Notes under the pieces: generated by a model
What the model was told of the DNA's origin: nothing
The model's database searches: none
The model's input: only the letters and a program-made list of their open reading frames with translations
Source: Mycobacterium sp. IS-1742
Lineage (GTDB): Bacteria > Actinomycetota > Actinomycetes > Mycobacteriales > Mycobacteriaceae
Assembly (NCBI RefSeq): GCF_001500125.1
Contig: NZ_LQIV01000005.1
Location: 1-64,000 of the forward strand
Reading direction: 5' to 3'
Length of the DNA stretch: 64,000 bases
Made by a program: the position numbers and the translations under genes
In this document: positions 54,986-63,320 of the stretch, one piece after another
Position numbering within the stretch: the first letter of the stretch is position 1
How the letters are laid out: each line of letters begins with the position of its first letter

Positions 54986-56760
54986 CAGATCATCTCCTGG
55001 GTCGCCGCCGGCTGGAGGGTGGGCGGATCCTCTTCGGTGGGTCGCCGCCCGCGGCGCAACCGGGCGTCGACGTAGTTCACCAGGTGGGTCAGCGGAATGG
55101 TCAGCAGCAGGTAGAACAGGCCCGCGGCGACGAGCGGCGACAGGCTTCCGGTCTGGGCATTGAGGTCGCGCCCGACCTGGAACAGCTCGCGCTGGTCGGC
55201 CACCAGGCCGAGGAAGTACACCAGCGAGGACGCCTTGAGCAGTGAGATGAACTGGTTCATCAGCGCGGGCAGCACGCGCCGCACACCCTGCGGGATCACC
55301 ACCAACCGCATCGACGACGAATAGCTGAAGCCCAGCGCGCGGGACGCTTCGAGTTGCCCGGTCTCCACACTCTGGATGCCGGACCGGAAGATCTCGCCGA
55401 TGTAGGCCGCGGCCATCAACCCGAGTGCCGCGATACCGAGCGGGAACGGGTTGTTTCCGGTCAACCCGCCGACGATCGGTCCGACGCCGAGGCCGATGAG
55501 CAGGATGATCACCACTTCGGGCAGGCCGCGGAAGATGTCGGTGTAGATCCGCGCCGGCCACCGCAGCAGCCGGGACCTCGAGATCCCGGCGACCGCCAGC
55601 GCCATCCCCAGCACCAGGCCGATGACCGCGGCGCTGACGGTGAGGATCAGCGTGTTCGGCAGGCCCGTCTTGAGCAGGTCCGGGATGGCCTGCTTGTAGA
55701 GATCCCAGTTGAGAAACGAGTCGGACAGTTGGCGCAGGGTCGATTTCGGCGCGGCGGGGCCGGCATCGGACTCCTCCTGTTGCGCGGCGATCGCCTGGAA
55801 GTCCGGCAGCTCGGGGGCCGGCGCCGCCTTCGAGCCGGGTTTCCAGCCGGGCGGCAGGGCCCGCGGCACCCAGTCCGAGTACAGCCGCGCCCAGGTGCCG
55901 TCGGCGATCACCGCGTCCAGCCCGGAGTTGAGCGCGTCGATCAGCGGCTGGTTCTCCTTGGCCACGGCGTAGGCGATGAAGTTGTCGAGGCTGAACGTGT
56001 TCTCGATGATCTGGGCCGGGTCGCCGGCCTGGACGGTGCCTTCGGCCTGCGCCGACGGCGCCACCCACGCATCGATCTGCCGGGTCTTGAGGCTGGCGTA
56101 GACGGTGTTGTAGTCGGGGAAGATCACCGGCTGCAGGCGCAGCGTGTCGACGACGTAGGCCTCCTGCACCGTGCCCTGGACGACGCCGATGCGCTGGCCC
56201 GGCCCCAGCTTCCCGAACCCGTCGATCGGCGAGCCGCTGGGCACGACCAGCGAGAAGTAGCCGAAGTCGTAGCCGTTGGTGAAGCCGACGGTGCGCCGGC
56301 GTGCGTCGGTGGTGGTGATCGACGACGAGCCGACGTCGAAGCGCCGCGCCGCGGTCTGCGCGAGCAGACCGGAGAACTCGGTGCCGACGAAGTTGACTTG
56401 CAGACCGAGTTTCCCGGCGATGGCGCGCAGCAGTTCGTTGTCGAATCCGGTGAATTGACCGGCGGAGTCGATGCAGATGCTGGGCGGCGCGTCGGACAGC
56501 GTGCCGACGGTCAGCACACCGGGTGTGCCGAGCCCCAGCGCGTCGACGTCGACGCCGTCGAGCGGGCGCACGGTCGGGGTGGTGTAGCGGTCGGCCTCCG
56601 GACCCTGTGCGGCGGCAGCGAGGTTCGTCGGTAGCGCGCTGGCGCTTTCCACACCCGGCGGAGCGCACTGGTCGACCTGCGCGCCCGCCGGCGCGGCGCT
56701 ACACAGGGTGATCACCATCAGCATCGTCGTGATCAGTGCGGCGATCCGTCCGACGTTCAT
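54985..56760 (-). CDS. Amino-acid ABC transporter: binding protein fused to permease
   Basis: A 591-residue fusion. A signal-like helix (about 5-28) precedes a periplasmic binding domain (about 80-320) with GTPGVLTVGTLSDAPPSICI and GQFTGFDNELLRAIA. A HisM/GlnP-type permease (about 360-570) follows, with LPNTLILTVSAAVIGLVLG and the coupling motif EASRALGFS. Such SBP-permease fusions are known in actinobacteria. ATG 56760 (MNVGRIA) was preferred over an upstream in-frame start because it begins the signal segment. It works with the downstream ATPase. Confidence 0.92.
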   Translation of the reverse strand: MNVGRIAALITTMLMVITLCSAAPAGAQVDQCAPPGVESASALPTNLAAAAQGPEADRYTTPTVRPLDGVDVDALGLGTPGVLTVGTLSDAPPSICIDSAGQFTGFDNELLRAIAGKLGLQVNFVGTEFSGLLAQTAARRFDVGSSSITTTDARRRTVGFTNGYDFGYFSLVVPSGSPIDGFGKLGPGQRIGVVQGTVQEAYVVDTLRLQPVIFPDYNTVYASLKTRQIDAWVAPSAQAEGTVQAGDPAQIIENTFSLDNFIAYAVAKENQPLIDALNSGLDAVIADGTWARLYSDWVPRALPPGWKPGSKAAPAPELPDFQAIAAQQEESDAGPAAPKSTLRQLSDSFLNWDLYKQAIPDLLKTGLPNTLILTVSAAVIGLVLGMALAVAGISRSRLLRWPARIYTDIFRGLPEVVIILLIGLGVGPIVGGLTGNNPFPLGIAALGLMAAAYIGEIFRSGIQSVETGQLEASRALGFSYSSSMRLVVIPQGVRRVLPALMNQFISLLKASSLVYFLGLVADQRELFQVGRDLNAQTGSLSPLVAAGLFYLLLTIPLTHLVNYVDARLRRGRRPTEEDPPTLQPAATQEMI

Positions 56761-56770
56761 GGGTCTGAAC

Positions 56771-57433
56771 CTAACCACCGGGGCTTGGCAGCACACCCCG
56801 GCGGGTCAGCTCGGCGACCATGATCGTGGCCATCAGGTCGGACCGCTCGACGCAGGCGGCGCGCGCGCCGGACGGGTCCCGGTCGGCGATGGCCGTGGCC
56901 TCCTGCTGATAGAACGGCAGGAATTCCGCCCGCACCCGCGGATAGGACACCCAGAAGTCCGACGCTGCGAAACACTGCGACGCGCGGATCGCCGCGTGCA
57001 GTCGCGGACCGGCGTGCGCGGTGTTGACGACGTCGCGGAACCGTTGGCAGCATTCGTGGAATGCCCTGCGGTCTTTGCCCTTTCGCATGTTCTGCAGCGC
57101 CTCGTCGAGCTGGCCGAGCAGGTCCGGGCCGGGATCGGTGGCGGCCCGCGCGGACGCGATCCCATTGAGCACGCCGTACAACTCGTGGTGTTCGTGCAGC
57201 GTCGCGGCGTCGAAGCGTTCGACGAACGCGCCGCGGTGATACCGCGTCGAGACGATTCCGTCGTGCTCGAGCTGGACCATCGCCTCCTGGATCGGCACAC
57301 GGCTCACCCCGAGTGTCTCGGCGATGGCGTTGCGGTCGATGCGGTGGCCGCCGCGCAGCCGGCCGGTCATGACCAGGTCGACGACATGCGCGACGACCTG
57401 GTCCTTCTCCTTGACTCCGTAGCGTTTCGGCAT
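56771..57433 (-). CDS. GntR-family (FadR/FCD) regulator (Rv0043c-type)
   Basis: A 220-residue regulator. The winged helix at about 1-75 contains [23 protein letters not shown] and the strand-forming RGAFVERFD. The all-helical FCD domain (about 80-215) has conserved metal or ligand His/Asp positions ([21 protein letters not shown]). It lies 10 bp upstream of the ABC transporter operon on the same strand and is a candidate regulator of it. It matches Rv0043c. Confidence 0.9.
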   Translation of the reverse strand: MPKRYGVKEKDQVVAHVVDLVMTGRLRGGHRIDRNAIAETLGVSRVPIQEAMVQLEHDGIVSTRYHRGAFVERFDAATLHEHHELYGVLNGIASARAATDPGPDLLGQLDEALQNMRKGKDRRAFHECCQRFRDVVNTAHAGPRLHAAIRASQCFAASDFWVSYPRVRAEFLPFYQQEATAIADRDPSGARAACVERSDLMATIMVAELTRRGVLPSPGG

Positions 57434-57449
57434 CCGCGGGGGCGGATCG

Positions 57450-58235
57450 CTACCGGCTGTCCCGCCAACGGCACAGCGCTTCGGCGGCGGTCAGGTCGTA
57501 GTCCGGGCCGTTCACACCGACGGTCAGCAGGGTGACGCCCAGGCCGACGAGCGCATCCGCCTCGGCGAGCATCGCGTCCTTCCCGCTCTCGGGCACGCCG
57601 GAGGAGCGTTCGACGGCCGAGGGGTCGCGGCCGACGTCGGCGCAGTGCCGGTCGAGGACGTCGGCCTTGGCGGGGTAGGTGGTGCGATCGGTGAAACCGT
57701 GCCAGACGTCGGCATATTCGGCGACCAGGCGCAGCGTCTTGCGCTCACCCTGACCGCCGATGAGGATCGGGATCTCCCGCGTCGGTGCGGGGTTGAGCTT
57801 GGCCAACCGCGACTTGATCCGTGGCAGCGCCTGCGCGAGATCGTCGAGCCGGCTTCCGGCGGTGCCGAATTCGTAGCCGTACTCGTCGTAGTCCTTCTGC
57901 TTCCAGCCCGAACCGATACCCAGGATCAGCCGACCGTCGCTGATGTGGTCGACCGTGCGGGCCATGTCGGCCAGCAGTTCCGGATTGCGGTACGAGTTGC
58001 AGGTGACCAGCGCGCCGATCTCGATGCGCGAGGTCTGCTCCGCCCACGCCGCCAACATGGTCCAGCATTCGTAGTGGGCGCCGTCCGGATCGCCGTACAG
58101 CGGGAAGAAGTGATCCCAGTTGAAGGCGACGTCGACGCCGAGGTCCTCACAGCGGCGTACCGCGTCACGGATGTGGCGGTACTCCGGTGAGTGTTGGGGC
58201 TGCAGTTGGACACCGATGCGTACGCGGTAGGTCAT
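57450..58235 (-). CDS. LLM-class F420-dependent oxidoreductase (Rv0044c-type)
   Basis: A 261-residue luciferase-like TIM-barrel protein. Family features are [16 protein letters not shown] at the N-terminal substrate side, [20 protein letters not shown] in the middle and [15 protein letters not shown] near the cofactor site. F420 use is expected for mycobacterial members of this type but is not proved by sequence. The start is ATG 58235. It lies just upstream of gntR on the same strand. Confidence 0.9.
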   Translation of the reverse strand: MTYRVRIGVQLQPQHSPEYRHIRDAVRRCEDLGVDVAFNWDHFFPLYGDPDGAHYECWTMLAAWAEQTSRIEIGALVTCNSYRNPELLADMARTVDHISDGRLILGIGSGWKQKDYDEYGYEFGTAGSRLDDLAQALPRIKSRLAKLNPAPTREIPILIGGQGERKTLRLVAEYADVWHGFTDRTTYPAKADVLDRHCADVGRDPSAVERSSGVPESGKDAMLAEADALVGLGVTLLTVGVNGPDYDLTAAEALCRWRDSR

Positions 58236-58252
58236 GCCTCAATCTATCCCTT

Positions 58253-58314
58253 CGCGAGCAGACGCAAACTCGCGTGAATTACCTCGGATGAACGCGATTC
58301 TGCGTCTGCTCGCG
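58253..58314. repeat. Long inverted repeat upstream of the LLM gene
   Basis: Arms 58253-58276 and 58291-58314 are complementary at 21 of 24 positions, perfect over the outer 14 (CGCGAGCAGACGCA), around a 14-base loop. It fills the 86-bp spacer between the LLM start and the PhoX-like stop, both on the minus strand. It could terminate the PhoX-like transcript or be an intergenic repeat. Confidence 0.75.
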
Positions 58315-58321
58315 GCTCGTT

Positions 58322-60388
58322 CTACACGCCGATCTGCCCGTCGGCCTTCCACACCGCGACCACCGACGGCCGCGCCGTGCCGTTGCCGCCCTCGGGCCAG
58401 CGGGACACCGGATCGTCGATGCTGTTGTCGTCGTTCTCGCCGGGATGCTGCACGCACACCGTGACGAAGTCGTCGGTCACCACTGGACCGCAGGTCTCGG
58501 CGCCGATCGGCACGGTGAGGAATTGCCTGGTCTCACCGCGGTTCTCGCCGTCGAGCGCGACGGCGAACAAGCCGTCGTTGGAGTCCAGCGCGTTGCCGTC
58601 GGTGGAGATCCACAGGTTGCCGTGGCTGTCGAACGCCAGGTTGTCCGGGCACGAGATGGGGCTGACCTTCGTCTTGTCGAAGCCCGCGTAGTACGTGTCG
58701 GCGGCGGCGGGGTCACCGCACACCAGCAGCAGGTCCCAGGTGAAGCCGGTGCCGGCGTGGTCGTCGGTGATCTCGAGGATCTGCCCGCTCTTGTTGTCGT
58801 TGCGGGGGTTGGCCGCGTCGACGGGAGCCTCACCCGGGGCGCCCCGCTCGTCGTTGTTGGTGAGCGCGACGTAGACCTTGCCGGTGGTCGGGTGCGCTTC
58901 GACGTCCTCGGGTCGGTCCATCTTGGTGGCGCCGGCCTTGTCCGCGGCCATGCGGGTGAACACCGCGGCCTCCTGGGCGCTGACACCGTCGACCAGCGAC
59001 TCGGCCTGTCCGTCCGGCCCGGACCGCAACAGCGGAAGCCAGGTGCCGGTACCGCTGAACGAACCCTTCTTCGGCAGGGCGCCGGAGCCGTCGATCTCGC
59101 CGGCCGGGATGTCGCTGGAGAGCTTGGCGACGTAGAGCGTGCCCTCGTCGAGGATGCCCATGTTGTGCGTCATCGCGGCGGGCTCACGTCCCGGCTGCAT
59201 CTTCCGGCTGGAGACGAACTTGTAGAGGTAGTCGAAGCGCTCGTCGTCGCCGGTGTAGGCCACCACCGTGCCGTCATCGGCGACGTGGATGTTGGCCCCC
59301 TCGTGTTTGAACCGTCCCAGTGCACTGTGCTTGACGGGCGTGGACTGCGGATCCCACGGATTGAGTTCGACGACGTAGCCGAACCGGTTCACCTCGTTGG
59401 GTGTCGCAGCGAGGTCGAATCGGGGATCGAAGGTCTCCCACTTCAGTTCCGAGGGTTCGAGTGCGACGCCGTAGCGGTCCTGTCGGTCGGCGTCCACCGG
59501 TGCCGGAGGCGGGGACCCCTCCGCGGCGCCAAAGTAGCTGTGGAAGTTCTCTTCGCCGGAAAGCACTGTGCCCCAGGGAGTCACACCGCCGGCGCAGTTG
59601 GCGAAGGTCCCGGCGACGGTGCGGCCGTCCGGGTCGGCCGCGGTCTTGACGAAGTCGGTGCCTGCCGCCGGACCGGTCAGCGTGAACGGGGTGTCGGCGG
59701 TGATCCGCCGGTTGTAGCGGCCCATCACGGGTGTGAACCCCTGCGGCGTGCGCTCCACCTCGACCACGCCCATGCCGATGGCCGCGATCTCCACGTCGAA
59801 CTGGTCGCGGGTGGGGGAGTCGGGGTTGTAGCCGGGGAACATGAACTGCGGGGTGACGTACTCGAAGTTGGTGACGAGCAGGAAGCGGTCGGGTTGCCCG
59901 TCCACCGGCAGCAGGGCGGCGAAGTCGTTGTTGAAGCCGAATTGCCCGCGTTGCGCGGCGCCACTCTGCCGGACGAGGTCGAACGCCGGCGCGCCGGGCA
60001 GCACGGGGTCGCCCCAGCTGATCACGACCGCCTGCTGGTACCCGTCGGGGATGACGACGGCGTCCTCGCTGTTGGGGGCGACGGGGGTGAACCGCATACC
60101 GGGGCGCGGTTCGAGCGGTTGGGCCGACGGGCTCGCGGCCGGGGGAGCCTCGTCGCTGCCGCAGGCGGCGAGCACCGAACCGGCGCCGACAGCGAGAACG
60201 GTCACGCCGGTGGCCTGCAGGATCGAGCGCCGCGAGACCTGTTTGACGATGTCGCCGAAATACTCGTTGCCGCTGGTGTTGGGAACCGGCTTGGAGCAGG
60301 CATCGCCGCACTTGTAACGGCAGGTGATGTGCTGACGCTTCGACTTCCCGTCGTGCGACACAGGGAGATTCAACGGCACTAACGCCAT
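58322..60388 (-). CDS. PhoX-like (DUF839) exported protein
   Basis: A 688-residue protein of the PhoX/DUF839 family, which includes calcium- and iron-dependent alkaline phosphatases. A twin-arginine signal (SRRSILQATG, Arg53-Arg54) is followed by a hydrophobic segment and a lipobox-like LAAC ending at Cys76, so it may be a Tat-exported lipoprotein. The mature part has GGVTPWGTVLSGEENFHSYF, RPEDVEAHP and SCPDNLAFDSHGNLWISTDG. An unusual 50-residue pre-signal region contains Cys23, Cys27 and Cys31. ATG 60388 was chosen after an AAGGATCC site. Confidence 0.88.
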   Translation of the reverse strand: MALVPLNLPVSHDGKSKRQHITCRYKCGDACSKPVPNTSGNEYFGDIVKQVSRRSILQATGVTVLAVGAGSVLAACGSDEAPPAASPSAQPLEPRPGMRFTPVAPNSEDAVVIPDGYQQAVVISWGDPVLPGAPAFDLVRQSGAAQRGQFGFNNDFAALLPVDGQPDRFLLVTNFEYVTPQFMFPGYNPDSPTRDQFDVEIAAIGMGVVEVERTPQGFTPVMGRYNRRITADTPFTLTGPAAGTDFVKTAADPDGRTVAGTFANCAGGVTPWGTVLSGEENFHSYFGAAEGSPPPAPVDADRQDRYGVALEPSELKWETFDPRFDLAATPNEVNRFGYVVELNPWDPQSTPVKHSALGRFKHEGANIHVADDGTVVAYTGDDERFDYLYKFVSSRKMQPGREPAAMTHNMGILDEGTLYVAKLSSDIPAGEIDGSGALPKKGSFSGTGTWLPLLRSGPDGQAESLVDGVSAQEAAVFTRMAADKAGATKMDRPEDVEAHPTTGKVYVALTNNDERGAPGEAPVDAANPRNDNKSGQILEITDDHAGTGFTWDLLLVCGDPAAADTYYAGFDKTKVSPISCPDNLAFDSHGNLWISTDGNALDSNDGLFAVALDGENRGETRQFLTVPIGAETCGPVVTDDFVTVCVQHPGENDDNSIDDPVSRWPEGGNGTARPSVVAVWKADGQIGV

Positions 60389-60594
60389 GGCAGGCAGGAT
60401 CCTTCCGTCCGCACGGCCGCGGGCTGAGCGACCGATCGCGCGGAAACCTACGGCAATCGGACGTGCAGCAGGCGATGAACAGGTGAACAACCGGTTGCCG
60501 CCGCGACACGCGGTTGCGATTTCAACGAATTTGCTGCGGTCCGCGCTGCGCGCGGGATACGTTCCCCGCACATAAATAACGGAGGGGTCAAATC
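60389..60594. promoter_or_regulatory. Divergent spacer, PhoX-like and metalloprotease genes
   Basis: A 206-bp spacer between divergent genes. The plus-strand gene has a strong GGAGGGG ribosome site 7 bases before its ATG. No confident promoter hexamers or operator were recognised. Confidence 0.5.
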
Positions 60595-62343
60595 ATGGCG
60601 GGTCGTCGGGGCGTGCGCCGATCGGAGAGCTTTGCGGTCCGGCGTTGGCTGCAGCTGGGGGCGGCGTCGGCAGGCGTCGGGGCGGGGTTGCTCGGGTTCT
60701 CGCTACTGGGTCCGCAGGTCGGTACGGCCGCCGCGGAGACCGCGGGGGAGTCCTCGACCTCGGCGAGTGCCTCCGCATCGGACGACAAACCGTCGGACGC
60801 GAAGGATCGGGACACCGAGGACACCGAGGGCGCCGCGGACGCCGACGCTGATGACGCTGACGACGCCGAAACCGAAGTCGATGAGGACGACGAACCCGAA
60901 GTCGACGACGAAGACGACACCGAAGACGAGGACGTCGAACAAGAAGACGAACCGGAAGTCGACGAACCCGAGGACGCCGACGAACCCGAGGTCGACCAGG
61001 ACGACGACGAGGACCACGTCACTCCGTCGGCCGCACACGAGAATTCCGAAGCCGTTGCCCCCGAGGCGAAGTCCCAACCGCAGGCGCGCTCGCTGGCCCC
61101 CAAGGCGCCGTCGTCGGGCAGCTGGAGTGAGGTCACCGGGCGGGCGATCTCGAACTGGACCGACGATTCGCAGGGCTGGATCAACTCGCTGCCGGTCGAC
61201 AACCAGGCCAAGTACCACCTCGAGGGGGCGCTGTGGGCGACCCGTCGCACCTTCTTCAACCAGGCGCCCAATGTTGCGCCTATCCAGATCAGCGGCAAGC
61301 TGGACGGCCCGGTGGTCGGAACGATCGGCGCGGTCGATCCCGACGGCGACCGGCTGTTCTACGTCGTCACCCGGGGGCCGCGATCCGGGTCGGTGCATGT
61401 CAACGCCGACGGCACCTACACCTACACGCCCGGAGCGGATTTCGACGGTGTCGACACCTTCCGCGTGGTCGCCGTCGACGTCGGACCGCATGTCAACCTG
61501 CTCGACCCGTTCCGCCGGGTCGGCACCAGCGCCGACAATCTGGTCAACCAGCGCGCCATCAGGTTCACGTTCGCCTACCGCGACGGAGCCGAGCATTGGA
61601 CCCCGGAACGGCGCGCGGCGCTGAACAACGTCGCCGACCAGCTGGTGGAGTACTTCACCGTCACCCGGGCGGTGACCGTCACCTACGACGTCCTGGGCGA
61701 AGAGGACGCCACCTCACGGACGCTGGCGTGGGCGTACAGCGAGCCCCTCAGCGAGGATGACGGTTACTGGCGAACCGTGGTGCAGAACAAGATCATCTCG
61801 GGCGTCGACTCCAACGGCGAGGCGTCGGACGGTCAGATCGCCTTCAACTTCGCGAACAGGTGGGGACTCGGCGAGACCGTCCGACCCGACGAGTTCGACT
61901 TCACCTCCACGGCGATCCACGAGATCCTGCACTCATTCGGCTTCATGACCGGCGTCGGCAGCCCGGGCGACAACACCGACCGGAGCTGGCTGATCTTCGA
62001 CGGCTTCATCGTGGCGGCCGACGGGCGGCGTCCGATCGGCTCCGACCACGTCTGGGATACGCAATACGATCCGTACCTGATCGGTCAGGACGGCGGACTG
62101 TACTTCGGCGGAGCCAACGCCATTGCGGCCTACGGCGGCTTCGTTCCGCTCTTCACGCCGACGCCGTGGATGTCCGGCAGTTCGATGCACCATCTGGACG
62201 ACGACACCTTCACCGGCGTGAACCAGAAGGTCATGAACGCCATGGCGGGTGTCGGCCCGCATGCCCGCCTGTTGAGCCCGATCGAGCTCGGGATTCTGCG
62301 GGACCTCGGATACCGGGTGAGCGCACCGCTCGTTCAGCTCTGA
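60595..62343 (+). CDS. Secreted acidic metalloprotease candidate
   Basis: A 582-residue exported protein. A signal-like helix (about 18-48, possibly Tat with VRRWLQ) precedes a Ser/Asp/Glu-rich region; residues 71-140 are almost entirely acidic. A cadherin/VCBS-like beta domain (about 226-295) has VDPDGDRLFY and NADGTYTYTPGADFDG. The C-terminal half has a zinc-protease motif HEILH at 442-446 with Phe450, then SSMHHLDDDTF (529-539) and VMNAMAG (546-552), which could give the third ligand and Met-turn of a metzincin. The active site is predicted, not proved. Confidence 0.8.
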   Translation: MAGRRGVRRSESFAVRRWLQLGAASAGVGAGLLGFSLLGPQVGTAAAETAGESSTSASASASDDKPSDAKDRDTEDTEGAADADADDADDAETEVDEDDEPEVDDEDDTEDEDVEQEDEPEVDEPEDADEPEVDQDDDEDHVTPSAAHENSEAVAPEAKSQPQARSLAPKAPSSGSWSEVTGRAISNWTDDSQGWINSLPVDNQAKYHLEGALWATRRTFFNQAPNVAPIQISGKLDGPVVGTIGAVDPDGDRLFYVVTRGPRSGSVHVNADGTYTYTPGADFDGVDTFRVVAVDVGPHVNLLDPFRRVGTSADNLVNQRAIRFTFAYRDGAEHWTPERRAALNNVADQLVEYFTVTRAVTVTYDVLGEEDATSRTLAWAYSEPLSEDDGYWRTVVQNKIISGVDSNGEASDGQIAFNFANRWGLGETVRPDEFDFTSTAIHEILHSFGFMTGVGSPGDNTDRSWLIFDGFIVAADGRRPIGSDHVWDTQYDPYLIGQDGGLYFGGANAIAAYGGFVPLFTPTPWMSGSSMHHLDDDTFTGVNQKVMNAMAGVGPHARLLSPIELGILRDLGYRVSAPLVQL

Positions 62344-63230
62344 CGGGACAGCACCCCGCGCAGGATGTAGACCAGCGCCCGCGGTTGATCACCCTGCACG
62401 GAGTGCCCGGAGTTCTCGACCACGTGGGTGCGCTGAAAACCGGGCGCGCCCTTGGCGAATGCCTCGGCGTCCTCGTCGTTGACGAAGAACGACTTCGCCC
62501 CGCGCACCAGCGTGGTGGGCATGGTGATCGAGGGGACGTCGTCCCACAGTCCTTCGAAGCCGTCGCCCTTGCGGAACGAGTCGTAGCGCCACGTCCAGGT
62601 ACCGTCCTCGAGCCGCTTGGAGTTGTGGAACACCCCGCGGCGCAATGAGTTCCGATCGCGGTGTGGCGAGGCGGCGACGGTCACGTCGAGCATCGCCTCG
62701 AACGACGGGAAGGTGCGGTCGCCCTGCACCAGCGCGACGGCGCCGAGCTGGGCCTTGGTCATCTGCTCGTGGCGTTCGGGCGCCGACGGGGTGACGTCGA
62801 CGAGCACCAGTTCGGGCACCAGCGCGGGTTCGGTGGCCGCGATGCGGAGCGCGGTCAGCCCGCCCAGCGACATCCCGACGACCAGCCGCGGCCGCGGCGC
62901 CCACTCACGCAGGACCGGACGCAGCGTCTCGGCGTTGAGCTTCGGTCCGTAGTCGCCGTCCTCGCGCCACGCGGAGCGGCCGTGTCCGGGGAGGTCGACG
63001 GCGAGCGCGGGCACGCCCAGTCCGAGCACGACGGTGTCCCACGTGTGCGCGTTCTGTCCGCCGCCGTGCAGGAAGATCACGCGCGGTTCGTCGTCGCCCC
63101 ACTTGATCGCGCTGATCGGTCCGGCCTCGATGCGCGCCGCCGGCGGGATCTCGGAGGCGCCGATCTGCTCGGCGTTCTCGGGCAGCAGGGCGAATTCGTC
63201 GAGGTTGAGCAGTTCAGCGTCGGTGACCAC
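62334..63230 (-). CDS. Alpha/beta-hydrolase (Rv0045c-type)
   Basis: A 298-residue hydrolase. The oxyanion segment FLHGGGQNAHTWD, nucleophile elbow GMSLGG (Ser121) and C-terminal His in ENSGHSVQGD define the fold. Rv0045c of M. tuberculosis is an esterase for short acyl chains. No signal peptide is present. The 3' end overlaps the convergent metalloprotease gene by 10 bp. The start is ATG 63230. Confidence 0.92.
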   Translation of the reverse strand: MVTDAELLNLDEFALLPENAEQIGASEIPPAARIEAGPISAIKWGDDEPRVIFLHGGGQNAHTWDTVVLGLGVPALAVDLPGHGRSAWREDGDYGPKLNAETLRPVLREWAPRPRLVVGMSLGGLTALRIAATEPALVPELVLVDVTPSAPERHEQMTKAQLGAVALVQGDRTFPSFEAMLDVTVAASPHRDRNSLRRGVFHNSKRLEDGTWTWRYDSFRKGDGFEGLWDDVPSITMPTTLVRGAKSFFVNDEDAEAFAKGAPGFQRTHVVENSGHSVQGDQPRALVYILRGVLSRQS

Positions 63231-63252
63231 GGATCGAACCTACTCATGAAAC

Positions 63253-63307
63253 GACTCTGCGCCCAGGGTGGAGAAGTGCGAGAGCCGCACACCCTGGACG
63301 CAGAGTC
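63253..63307. repeat. Inverted repeat between the hydrolase and ino1
   Basis: Arms 63253-63270 (GACTCTGCGCCCAGGGTG) and 63290-63307 are complementary at 17 of 18 positions. Within the 19-base loop, GTGCG and CGCAC can pair around AGAGC, giving a nested hairpin. It lies 14 bp before the ino1 stop and upstream of the hydrolase start, both genes being on the minus strand. Confidence 0.75.
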
Positions 63308-63320
63308 AACGTGGAGGAGG

